Shown in pieces: positions 23,833 to 35,274 of a stretch of DNA of 64,000 bases; position 1 is the stretch's first letter; each line of letters begins with the position of its first letter. The position numbers and the translations under genes are program-made. Source of the DNA: Endocalyx cinctus (taxonomy: Eukaryota; Ascomycota; Sordariomycetes; Amphisphaeriales; Apiosporaceae); assembly GCA_001600455.1 (NCBI GenBank), contig BCKC01000007.1:62001-126000 (forward strand), read 5' to 3'. The notes under the pieces were generated by a model. The model was not told the origin of the DNA. It searched no databases and was given only the letters and a program-made list of their open reading frames with translations.

Positions 23833-26004
23833 TCAGTTTACGCGGGCGACGTCTTTTCTGACCCAGATCTCCTCCACGGGATGCCCCTTTCCGGACACGC
23901 ATTCCCACTCGCCAATACCAAGTTCTTCAGGCGCGACGCGCATACCACGACCCCCGCCTCCCACTATCAGATTACCAGGCCGGTAATCAGAATCTTGCTT
24001 CATGCGATTAATCACGGATCCGTGGATTCGTGCTGATTGTGGGATATCCCTCGTCTCACCTGCAGGTAGGGGCCACCGAATCGGCTTCCAAGAACCATCC
24101 GGCTGCAAGTCCATTCGTCTAAATGGCAAGTATTCCATAATCTTCCAACTGACGACTTGTAATGTGCCTAGACCCGAAGAGAAATCGAGCGAGTCGTGAA
24201 TGCGCGCTAGGTGCGCTTTATGGATCATTTCGTGGAATTGATGAGAGTGAGACGACTGATTCTTGTCTTTCCCCTCAAAATCAATCCTGTTGGATTCATC
24301 AGTATACTTCTCTGCGGTGAATTCGCCTCGATTCAAATCATCACGAGGTGATGGACTCGAAGGATCGATGCGAATGTCGGGAATGTTCTCGTCCTTGCCG
24401 CCCTGATCGTAATCCAAGACATCGGAGAGTCCCATCTCGACCAGTTTCACCGGGTCAAAGGTGAGACCAGCCTTCTGAGCCTCTTTGATTAAATAGACCA
24501 GCGGAACGTGGCTTGCTGATTTTCCATCTTTGAGAATCTCCCAGCCACCGCCGACATCACCGTGACCTCCCGCAAACCTGTGACGGAGAAGCTTAGTCTA
24601 CAAATGGCTCTTTCAAGCTGCCTTGGGATGCTTACCATATTTCATCAATATCTTGCTCATCTCCATCGGACTCATAACCAGTTATTATATTGGATGCCGT
24701 AGAGTTCCCGTCATCCGTATCTATCGATGGCCTTGACATTCTCGACCTAGACCTCGACTTCCTAAATGTTTCTTCTTCCGGATAAAGACCTTGGCTAACA
24801 CTTCGGCCCCTAGACGTGGCGTCTCTTGAGGTAGGTGTGGAGGTTGTCGAGTTCTTCGGTCGATATTTCTGGTCGGCACTGTCATGTGATTCATCGCGTG
24901 TTTTGTGAGAACCCTTTCGCTTCATAGTTCCTTGGTACATCAAGTCTTGCCTGAACTTAGCCCGACGCTCATCAATAGAAACACAGTGGCGAATGACCTT
25001 AATTGTTAAAAATGTTAGTGAATCTGTCAACAATCTGTTCATTACATTGTATATATAGGCCAACTACCTTAGCGCTGCTTCGTGCAGTGTATGGGAACTT
25101 GGATCTTTGCATCCAAGCTGTTTCAAAGCGAGGTACCGAATTGACAGTGTCAAATAGGCCAAGAAAGCGGATCCTCTTGACGGGACGACTAAAGGTCTCA
25201 CGGAAGCCCTTCATGAAGCGGAACATCTTGCGACGCTTCTCGTGGGACTTTGGAGAATTATTGCCCTGCCAGGCTTGCCAATCAGAGAAAGCTTTCCACG
25301 CGAATCTAACCATCTCTTCATTTCCGTGCGAGAGCAAGCCGACATAGTCGAGCATCTCGGCCAAGAATCGTGCCACGTAAGCGCCGCGTGAGAATCCAAA
25401 GAAGTAGAGGTCGTCTCCAGGATTATAAAATCGCATTAGGAACTGATAGCCCCCAACCACATGGTGATCGAAGCTGCTACCGACGGCCGAATCTTTGGCT
25501 TTCAAGTACCAAGACTTCACACGAGCAACCATACTTGTACGCGATAAATCATTTGAGACGATATATGTCCCTATGCCCGGCTGATAATAATGATCTGTGA
25601 TGTTGAAGTATGGTTAATGCAGATATTCGATGTTATTAGGATCACTCACCACCAGTGGATAAACTTACATTGTGTATCAGACTCCCGATCCAGGCACCTG
25701 AAGATCTTTAGAATGTTCGAGTCCGAATCGTCACCTCGGAATTTGTTTCCCGTGCCATCTTTTCTATGGTTAACATATATTAAATAAGACAATATCTCGA
25801 TGAATGATCAAAATTCATACCAAAGCAAAGGATGAGCTTCCGTGGTCCATGATGCTGCTCCATTGTAGTTTTCCCAGCGGTAGCATTGGCCACAGATGAG
25901 GACATAGACCGACGATGTTGACTACGTGGCGATACATTCGTATTGGACTTCCCAAGAACATGAGGTCCTCTAGGTGCTTCAGGAATAAGATGAGTCTTGT
26001 CCAT
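23833..26004 (-). CDS. DUF2235 (Tle1-like) alpha/beta hydrolase
   Basis: Five exons on the minus strand: 26004..25821, 25758..25669, 25594..25068, 24997..24636 and 24577..23833; 635 residues. Every junction is GT-AG and keeps frame. The domain opens with LILCFDGTGNKF, continues with HYYQPGIGTY, carries the nucleophile elbow FFGFSRGAY and closes with WFAGGHGDVGGGW, the signature motifs of DUF2235. In bacteria these domains are found in type VI phospholipase effectors (Tle1). In fungi the family is large, cytosolic and poorly characterised. A Ser/Arg-rich insertion (exon 4) is probably disordered. Lipase or esterase activity is inferred from the GxSRG motif only. The start is the first in-frame ATG of exon 1; a further 5' exon is possible. 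Confidence 0.85.
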
Positions 26005-27223
26005 ATTCAGAATTCCTTGCGGGCTTTTAGGTCCTTCGATTAACTGGCTGCGCAATAGTGAGAACCAATGTGGTGTATAACGTTCTCTATCAGCGTTGCT
26101 CCGGGTCAGGCCCAGGAAAATTGTATTCTATCACTTACTTATTATGTACGACTGATGTACATAACGAGAATGTGTTCCAATGCCAAGATGGCATCGGTTT
26201 GCGGATTACAGGAGGAGATGTACAAGTGTTTTGCTTCTTGAAGATTTTCGTAACCTATCTCGGTGAAAACATGATTGATAATCTCTGCGCCACCAACGTA
26301 TAGTTGCATTCCCACCGCATGCTTTGCAATATTTCATTGGAGAACATGCCTAATATCTAATACGAAGTCATGATAAGAAATCTCATTTGTACTAATGTAG
26401 TATAGCAAGAAAGGTACTCATCGTACGCATATGTGCAATCTGTGCAATATATTGTGAGACTTGTAAGCGGGGAACGACGGTCGTTTGTCCATCCCTTGCC
26501 AAGGACCGGCGACATTTGAACTAATGAAAGTTTTTATCGTCGGACAACCTTTAACTGATTGGATTATAAGTGAAAAGAGGCTTCGTAAATCATCGCCGAT
26601 CCTACTGTCTATATTAAAAACCCCCCTCTGAGACGGAATTAGAGCTGAAGACTATTGATATGTATACTACATAGTGTTACATCGGTTATGTAGGTGCCCA
26701 TGCCCTTCAGCTTGTTGATTTAGACGTCAGTTAGCTTCTTTGAGTAGCTACGGCACGCTTCTGGTAGGGATGGGTCTGCTGAAATATGCAGAATTAGATG
26801 ACTGAACCAATGACTTCTTGTATACTGTGTATATAGATTATGCACTCAAAATGTCGCCGACTCGTCGAACAAGAGAAAATTCGGCAATTACCGTTGGTCT
26901 CCGGACAGTGTCTCATGCTAGCAGTTTTTCCCGATCGGATTGGATATCATATATTGCAGAAGGCTGGGTTGGCTTGGGACTAGTTACGCCAGTCTCGGCA
27001 AAGAGAGTTCAGGGGATACGATTGACATATCTGTTTCGCTAAATGGTCTCGATTGTGTCATGTATCAGACAATAAGTGGTAAACAGACAAGTTTCCAGTA
27101 CAGTTAACATAATCTTTAAGCTAACCTAGATCTCTACCTTTGATTTTTTTCTTTTCGTGGCGTGTGGTTTTCTCTACTCATTCAATACTCCGCATTTGAT
27201 CGCACACAAATTGAGCTGAAAAT
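26005..27223. other. 1.2-kb divergent intergenic region
   Basis: Divergent promoter region between the DUF2235 gene and the Ppo oxygenase gene. It is AT-rich, and short open frames (such as 26818-27042) have no support. Confidence 0.45.
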
Positions 27224-30200
27224 ATGGCAGGATCAAAGTCAAACCAAACCAACGGAACCTCTGAAGACTCTTCATCTTCGACGACATGGGAGAAGAAAGC
27301 TTCCCTCCCATTCGGGCCAACGGTCCAGGAGAAGCCAGAAAAAATCCCAAGTGCCACTCGTAACGGGATCACACAGGCATTCTCTCAGTTCGGGCAAATC
27401 CTTCATGTCTCGAAGGGCCCCTTCCCAACACAAAACAATGATGGTACATTCGGGTCAATGACCAAGAAGGGGAGTTTGAAGAAAGATCTGAAGTATATCG
27501 GCGCCAAAGGTAAGCTATCCTCTCCTCTCCTCTCCTTCATCGTGCGTTTCAATGCCGAGAGAACATGTCAGGCACACGCATGCTAAACAGTGTAAGCAGA
27601 TGTAAAAACGGTGATGGAGCTCGTGAAGAGCAAGTTGAAGGGAGAACAGCTTACTGATGACAAGACTATGATTATGGAGCGGATAATTCAACTTGTTGCC
27701 AGACTGCCTCACGGCTCAAGACTAAGAGAGGAGTTGACCAACAGCTTTCTGAACGAACTATGGAATACATTAGATCATCCACCACTCCTTTACATGGGTG
27801 ATAAGCACCAATATCGCATGGCTGATGGATCATGGAACAATCCGATGAACCCAATGTTGGGTGCCGCTGGTTCTACCTACGCACGGACTTGCCGGCCGAG
27901 TATTATTCCTATTGGTGCGATGCCCGACCCAGAGCTCATTTTCGAATCGGTAATGAAGAGGACTAATTATCGAAAACATCCAAACAACGTCTCCTCCGTT
28001 CTGTGGTATTGGGCAAGCATCGTAATCCACGATCTCTTCTGGACGGATGCTCAGGACATGAACAAGACAAAGACCTCGTCCTACCTAGATCTCTCACCGC
28101 TATACGGTAGTAACCAGGCCATGCAGGACTCCATTCGAACATTCAAAGACGGGATGATGAAGCCCGACACGTTTGCCGATAAGCGGTTACATGGACAGCC
28201 TCCTGGCATTAGTGTAATCTTGATCATGTTCAACCGCTTTCACAACCACGTCGCTGCGAACTTGGCAGCCATCAACGAAGGAGGACGGTTTACCCCGCCA
28301 CCACCAGGGCTCGACAAGGAAAAAGCAGAGGCTGCTTGGAAGAAATATGATAACGATCTCTTCCAAACCGCGCGCTTAGTGACTTCCGGATTATACATCA
28401 ATATCACTCTCGTCGACTACGTTCGTAATATCGTGAACCTCAATCGTAGCAACACTACGTGGACACTTGACCCACGAGCCGAGATGGGCCAGGATGCCGG
28501 CACGTTCGCGGGCGTTGAGAGGGGAACTGGCAGCATGGTATCGGCCGAGTTCAATCTTTGCTATAGGTATGCTCTATTGCAGATAGTCATGTCACATTCA
28601 AGCCCAAGTAGGCGAATCACACTCACTGTTCTTTTTTCCTAGGTGGCACTCCTGTATCTCGGCCAAAGACGACAAGTGGATCCAAGATTTCTATCGTGAG
28701 ATATTCGGCAAGGACCCTTTGCATGTGTCACCTACCGACATGGTGAAAGGATTTGGCGTGTTTGGACAGAAGATACCAGATGAACCTTCCGAACGCGGGA
28801 TCGCAGGTTTCAAGCGAGATCCCAGCACCGGTAAGTTCAACGATGACGATCTTGTCAATTGTATATCCGACTCCATCGAGGACTGTGCCGGGTCCTTTGG
28901 CGGTAGGAATGTGCCTGAATCTATGAAGTCGGTCGAAATTCTCGGCATCTTACAGGGTCGCAAGTGGAATGTCGCTGGTCTAAACGAGTTCCGCAAGCAC
29001 TTTGGGCTGAAGCCGTACGAGAGTTTCGAGGACATTAATTCGGACCCCGAGATCGCCGGTTCTTTAAAAAATCTGTATCAACATCCCGACTTTGTTGAAT
29101 TATATCCTGGCCTCGTTGCTGAGGAGAATAAGAACCCGATGGTTCCTGGTGTCGGTATTGCGGTAAGTAACCCTTTCAGCTGTAACTTCTTTCCCTCGGA
29201 TTATTAATTAGTGGTGTGACCTAGCCAACTTACACGATCTCTCGTGTAATTCTATCCGACGCTGTATGCCTGACGCGTGGAGACCGATTCTACACTACGG
29301 ACTATAATCCACGATACCTAACTTCGTGGGGTTATAACGAAGTTGCTTATGACCTAAATTTGAATCAAGGATGCGTCTTTTACAAGTTATTCATAAGGGC
29401 TTTCCCCAACCACTTTAAGCCCAACTCGGTATATGCGCATTACCCTATGGTTGGTAAGTTTCTTGACTTGATGTATCTTTCGGTCTTAATAAGGAATGTA
29501 TGTGAGATGCTAACTTGATACTTAGTTCCGAGTGAGACTAGGCATATATTAACTGGTCTAGGTCGCGTTAAAGACTTTGACTATGATCGTCCTTCCTTGA
29601 TCCAGCCAAATGTCAACGTCCACACTTACGGCGGTGCTCAGTATGTTCTTGAAAGTCAAGATAAGTACAACAGTACATGGGGAGAAGGATTCTCTTCTCT
29701 GATGGGTACTGGGGGAAGTCGATTCATGCTCTCCGGCGATTCCACTTTCCACGCTCGTCAGCGAAAATGTATGGAAGAGCAGTTGTATAAGGATGGTTGG
29801 CATGGCCAGATGAAAGAATTCTTTTCTCAGATGACCGATCAGATGATTAAAGAGAAATCATACAGGCTAGCCGGTCAAAACTTCGTTGATATCATTCGAG
29901 ACGTGGGCAACATTGTTCCTGTCCACTTTTCCTCTCGCGTGTTTCACCTCCCCTTGAAGACCAAGGATAACCCAAAGGGAGTGTACACGGAAGAAGAGTT
30001 GTATCAGGTCCTTGCTATCATCTATATCTCCGTTTTCTTCGATAATGATCCTTTCAAATCGTTCCCGACGAAAAAGGCTGCAAAGACGGTTGCTACTCAG
30101 CTGGGCCAGCTTATCGAGGCCAATGTAAAGTCCTCGACAGGTTTCGGCGGCCTGTTTGCTTCCAAACCTAACAAGGATGACCTACTAAGTTCATACGGAG

Positions 30201-31063
30201 TACATCTAATCAAAGGCTTGAGTAAGGCTAACCTCAGTAGTTACGACATCGCTTGGAGCCAGATATTGCCCAATGCCGTCTCAGCTGTGCCGAATATGGC
30301 AGAGGTGGTAAGTGATTCATCATAAGGGATAGACTTGACCTTTATCTCAGACTCTCTTTTATTCTTGAACTAATAAATTTCGAAATAGTTCGCTCAAGCT
30401 GTTGATTTCTATTTATCACCGGAAGGGTCTAAATTATTACCTGAGATCAACCGCATCGCCAATCTACCGTCGTATGAGGAGACTGATTCCTTGATGCTAG
30501 GCTACTGCATGGAGGGGATCCGTCTCGCTGGTGCATTTGGATCGTATCGTCTGGCAACTGCAGATGACCTGATCAGAGAGGATGACGGGCGCGATATACG
30601 CGTAAAAGCCGGAGATCGCGTTTTTATCGGTCTGGTGAGTTGTCTATTGCTATATATCATTTTAGGACGCATACTCCCTTCGCCTGCTTCCCTTCTTTCT
30701 ATTTCTCTTGGAAACATACCATGTCGGATTATACTAACCACATATTGGATGAAACAGGAGAAAGCAAACCAGGACCCCAAGTACTTTCCTAACCCCGAAG
30801 AAGTGAACCCTCGTCGGCCTCTCAACGCTTATGTTCACTTCGGCCTTGGCCCTCACGCTTGTCTTGGACGCAACGCTGCTCAAGTGGGTCTCACTGAGAT
30901 GTTTCGATCTGTGTTCAAGTTAAAGAATCTTCGACGAGCTCCCGGTCCTCAGGGTGAACTTAAGAAAGTTCTTAATTCCGATGGATACCTCTTGTACATG
31001 CGAGAGGATAGGGCCTCTTATTTCCCTTTCCCATGTACTATGAGAATCAGCTATGATGACTAG
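27224..31063 (+). CDS. Psi-factor-producing oxygenase / linoleate diol synthase (Ppo): heme dioxygenase-P450 fusion
   Basis: Seven exons: 27224..27509, 27600..28566, 28643..29162, 29225..29453, 29526..30307, 30389..30634 and 30758..31063; 1111 residues, the length of PpoA-type proteins. All introns are GT-AG and in frame. The N-terminal half is an animal-peroxidase-like dioxygenase with a distal heme His (HDLFWTD, about residue 239) and the YRWH motif formed across intron 2 (catalytic Tyr417, proximal His420). The C-terminal half is a P450 with heme-binding FGLGPHACLGR (Cys about 1045). Such enzymes oxygenate linoleic or oleic acid to hydroperoxides and rearrange them to diols or epoxy alcohols, oxylipins that steer sporulation and secondary metabolism. 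Both heme ligands are intact. PpoA, PpoB or PpoC type cannot be assigned. Confidence 0.93.
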
Positions 31064-31336
31064 TCATCAGAGATTCGAAAGCGTTTGGGTGTCTAGCTGC
31101 TCCTTTTTGCTGCTTGAGTTACGAAAACGTGGCTAGAATGTTTTCTCAATGGGATGCAATGTAATCGTAATTACTGTTCTTTAATACCAGTTGCTTTTGT
31201 TTGTCGTTCGCTATGAATACCGAGATTAATCGAATTTTTATCCATTATATTAAAATACCTACCAACTTGTCTTCCAGATACATAAAGTTTTCTCCATATG
31301 ATAAAATAATCGAACAGAAATGATTGAGGTTTCCGA

Positions 31337-34300
31337 CTAATTAATTAACCACTCCTTTCTCCAACGTTCTACGCACCTGCGAACAGTTCCATTGGCGATT
31401 ATATCCACTCTACTCGCAATGGCTTTGCTTCTGGCTTCAGTCTTGGTCGTGTCAAAAATCAACCCTCTGCGACCAGGACGGTCATTGTCATACTTTGACG
31501 CGAAGAAATCAACTAGTTTTACCGTCGGGTTTCGCACAGGATCTTGGTCTCCCTTTCTCAACCGATCGACCCACTCGCGCTGATTAACAACTTCAAATTC
31601 TAGGCCGGCTTCCTTGAGTGCTGGCAGCAGCTCATGCGACCAGCAGAATTGTCGCGGATTCTGAACGTGATAAACAATGTCTGCAGGAGTCTTCTCCGTA
31701 CTGTTTCCAAATGGCAAGGTCGCACCACTGAGTTCGAGTACACCTTCGGCACATATGTCGACAGGTAGCCAGGAGGGAGTCTCGTCGAGCGAGGGTAGAG
31801 CACCGAGTGTGACGGCAGATCTGATAATAAGCGGAATGGCCTCAGTTCCGTTCCAAATGCCATGCCTCGAGTCTCCCATCAGCTGGCCTGTTCTCAGCAC
31901 TTGCGCGTTCATGCCAGTCTGTTCGGATGCACACCGGATTGTATGTTCGGCTACCCATTTACTGCGCGCGTAACCCATACTTTGGGCGTGTGCCGGGTCG
32001 GCAACATAGGTCTCAGATATGACGGCTGGAGTCGGGGTCCCAGCAGCGGATGAGACTGATGAGACGAATGAAAAGCGCGCAGGTCGCGCGAATGGTACAG
32101 ATAAACACAAATCTAATAAATGGCGCACGCCACGAATATGCTGGTTTTCGAACGAGGTAACTCCAATATTGAAGTTGACGGCCCATGCGCTATGAATGAC
32201 CGTTGTCAGCGTCGACTTCAGTTCAGTATACTTTGTTTCCGAGAGTCCGAGATCCGTGCGGCTAAGGTCTGAAGGTAGCGTTACTAGTTTCTTGAATCTG
32301 TCTTCCGGTAAGGCCGATTCTATGAGACCTCGACTATGAAGAGAAGATAGGACGCGCGAAGTGGCGGCTTGTTCATCTGAAGCGCGTACAAGACAAAATA
32401 TTTTCTTGACGTGAGAGAGTGGCAATAACTGTGCCAAAATGTGAGCACCGAGAGAGCCAGTAGCGCCGGTGAGCAACTGTGATCAAGGTATTAGTTTTCA
32501 AAAATCAAAATAATAAAATTTCTTAGAAAAAAAAAGTAAAAATGAACTAATGAAGACTTACAACGACGTCGCCCTCTGGGACCAGTGTGCCCGGCACGAA
32601 AGCCTCAAACTTGCCATATTTATCGACCATTTCTTTCATCAGTTCTGTCTCTTCCTTGGACTTGATAGAAGCACCACTGGACAGAGAATACAGGTATCCT
32701 GCCAGCTTGGAGATATTTGGATGGTCATAAACTGCGTTAGGTCTAATGCTGTTGCCGGATAGATCCAGTTCTCTCATCATGTGCCCGCGTGCTAAGATAG
32801 CTTGTAAGCTGTCGATGCCAGCCGAGAAGAAATCCGTTTCGAGACCTAATTCTTTCTTTCCGAGTCTCGTATGGAAGAGATTGAGCAAGTAGGCCTTTAA
32901 TCCTTCAAGATCGAGTTTCTTCAGAGGTTCCTCCGAAGTATCGGGCGTCTCGAAGCGTACATAAACAGAATCGATAATGTCGGCGAATTGTTTATAACTT
33001 TTCGCGCGAATCATTGTACCTTTGTCCGTCTGGGGGTAGTCCACATCTGGATCTAAGATCTCAACCATTTCTCGTGAAATATGACTAAACTTCTCGGCAT
33101 CAGCGTTGGCAGCCTCAATCGTAGGCATCAGCTTTTCGAGCAATTCGCTTTTCGACAGACCGGCAGCATTCGCGCTCGGAATAAGGAGAAGTCCGGGAAT
33201 GGCTCGACCTGCACCAAAGATGAGACACTCGTGAACAAGGTCATTCCGTCTAATTCGATTCTCCATTGGAACGGGTAAGACCTTTTCGCCGTTGACCAGA
33301 GTTAGACGGTCATCCAGACGGCCGGTATATTTCCACATGTCCGGAATTGTTGGATGTGGTGTAAAACAGTCTCGGGTGTAATATGAGTTTGGCGGATTAT
33401 CTGAATTGGAAATAACCTTGGTAGGTAAACCGTCTAAAACGACACATTCATATTGGCCATCTCCTAAAGGCTCAAAGTGAAGGAAGGGCTTTGTAGCTGG
33501 GTATGGACGAAGATAATTCCATAGCTTGTCTTCTTTGTCTCGATTAGAGACCATGAGTTGACCCATCTCGGTTCTAGTTGCGGTCAGAACTTGTCATTTA
33601 ATAATTTACTGGGAAATAACTTACTGTCCATAATGGCTGACTAGATATACCCCTTCGCGAACCACAAGGTCACCCAAGTCATCAGGACAGCTACTGCCAC
33701 CACAGATGACTATCTTACATTTCTTCAAAGCCTCGATACCTTCCTGGGTCTCGGCTAATAATTTGAGTGTGTAGGGAACACAGTGGAAGCTTTCAGGATT
33801 CACGGCATTCATAGAATCCACCAAGTTGGCATTGGTCAGAGGTAAAGCGGCGTTATGGAAAGCTGTTCGCTTACCTGCCACTATACCCCTGAAAAGCGTC
33901 GATATCCCAGAGTTGTGAAATAACGGTAATGTCGTAAAGGCTCGCAAGCCGCTGCCAACTGCGTAGTTTCCGAGGCATGCCCGGTGTGTCTGGAATATGG
34001 GTTTGGGCAAGCCGGTGCTGCCGGAAGAATGAATGATGAATGCTACGCAACTCCCCTCGTCTATTAAAGCGGTTTGTCTTCGAAATCTCTCACTTGACGG
34101 CAGCAAATATGATGACTTTTCGACGATAGAATATGTTTCTAACTGTCTGAGTTCCCGAATTCCTGTCACATCTGACACGAACTTCTCGGTAGTAACCATT
34201 CGGTTACAGTTGGTCTTCTCGAGCAGAGCAACATACGCCTCAACGGGTAGACGAGTAGAAAGGAACAGCACTGTGAATCCCATACGGGAGAGGGCTATAA

Positions 34301-34713
34301 AGGTAATGGCATATTCGAGATTCGAAGCTCCTAGTAGGGCTACGACCTCACTCTTGGAGCTAATTTTCTCCTAAAGTAGATACGTCAGTTACCGTTACTT
34401 TAATATACAGAGAAAGATTATCTCTGAAAACATTGACGCTTACTTTAGGGATAAGCCCTTGTCTAGTAAGGTCTTTGGCAGCCTGGTCGGCGAAGTGGTC
34501 AAGATCTTTGGCAGTGTACTCAACCCAATTACCTCTGCCATCTTTTGAGTCAGGATATGCTATGAAAGGCACATCGGGTATGGCTTCGGCGCGATGTACG
34601 ATAAGATCATTAATGCTGTTAATTTCTTCTTTCGGTCCTGAGAACGTCGTAGAGGATTCCGATTTCGCCGACAAAGTTGGAGTTGCCACCGAAGCAACAG
34701 CAGCAGTAGCCAT
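31337..34713 (-). CDS. NRPS-like adenylate-forming reductase (A-T-R, Lys2-like architecture)
   Basis: Four exons on the minus strand: 34713..34444, 34370..33625, 33573..32562 and 32476..31337; 1055 residues. The adenylation domain has A3 (HSSGSTGLPKP), A5 (SHYGQTE, made across a splice) and A8 (YTGRLDDRLTLVNGEK). A carrier domain with phosphopantetheine Ser at about residue 594 (GIDSLQA) follows. From residue 677 comes a thioester-reductase domain with LLTGATGSLG for NADPH and YARSK, the Tyr-Lys of an extended SDR. There is no condensation domain, so a single carboxylic acid is activated, tethered and released as aldehyde or alcohol. The substrate is unknown: aromatic or fatty acids are typical for fungal members. 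The cytoplasmic lysine enzyme Lys2 is longer (about 1400 residues), so this is not Lys2. It lies tail-to-tail with the Ppo gene, and a Zn2Cys6 factor gene lies directly upstream. Confidence 0.9.
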
Positions 34714-35274
34714 ATCGGAGATTTCTTTTTTTTATAAGATATCAGAGAAGACGATAACAACGCGACGAAGTCAACATTTGAGGCTGAGAATATAGCCAGG
34801 AAATCTACACCGAAATCCGGCAGCCCTGTGATTCTAATATCTATCCCCATGGCCTAATATTTGGACGGGATAGCGGCATCCGAAGTAATACACGCGCAGA
34901 TCGAACCGAACCGCCGTTCCGCTCGTAGGCAATTACCAGATCGAGAAATCACATACCCACCTCGGCATGCCAGGGAATCACATGAGCTATGCAAGCGATT
35001 TCGGCTCGGAAATATCGGAAACTCCCTTGTGTCTAATTGCGATCAAAATCGATCAGATCGGCATTGATCGGATAAGTATATCAGCTATTTTCCAGTTGAA
35101 TTATCACTATATTTTTACCGCTAATTTCAGGGGTCAAAACGTTAGAAGGAAGCTAATACGTACAACTTGAAGGTTACATTTGCTGTACAATTAATTAATA
35201 TAGTCAAGAATGAATAAATCATTATTACTGTTAAACTATCAAAGTTAACGTGTGATAATTATCTCACATCATAA
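34714..35274. other. Promoter region of the NRPS-like gene
   Basis: Spacer between the transcription-factor gene and the NRPS-like gene, both on the minus strand. The half nearest the reductase start is less AT-rich. I see no separate gene. Confidence 0.4.

Noticed and set aside
26818..27042. 74-residue frame upstream of the Ppo gene
   Set aside because: Lies in the promoter, no splice partners and no similarity recognised.
31337..34713. NRPS-like gene considered as the lysine gene Lys2
   Set aside because: Too short (1055 versus about 1400 residues), and its neighbours are accessory genes rather than housekeeping ones.
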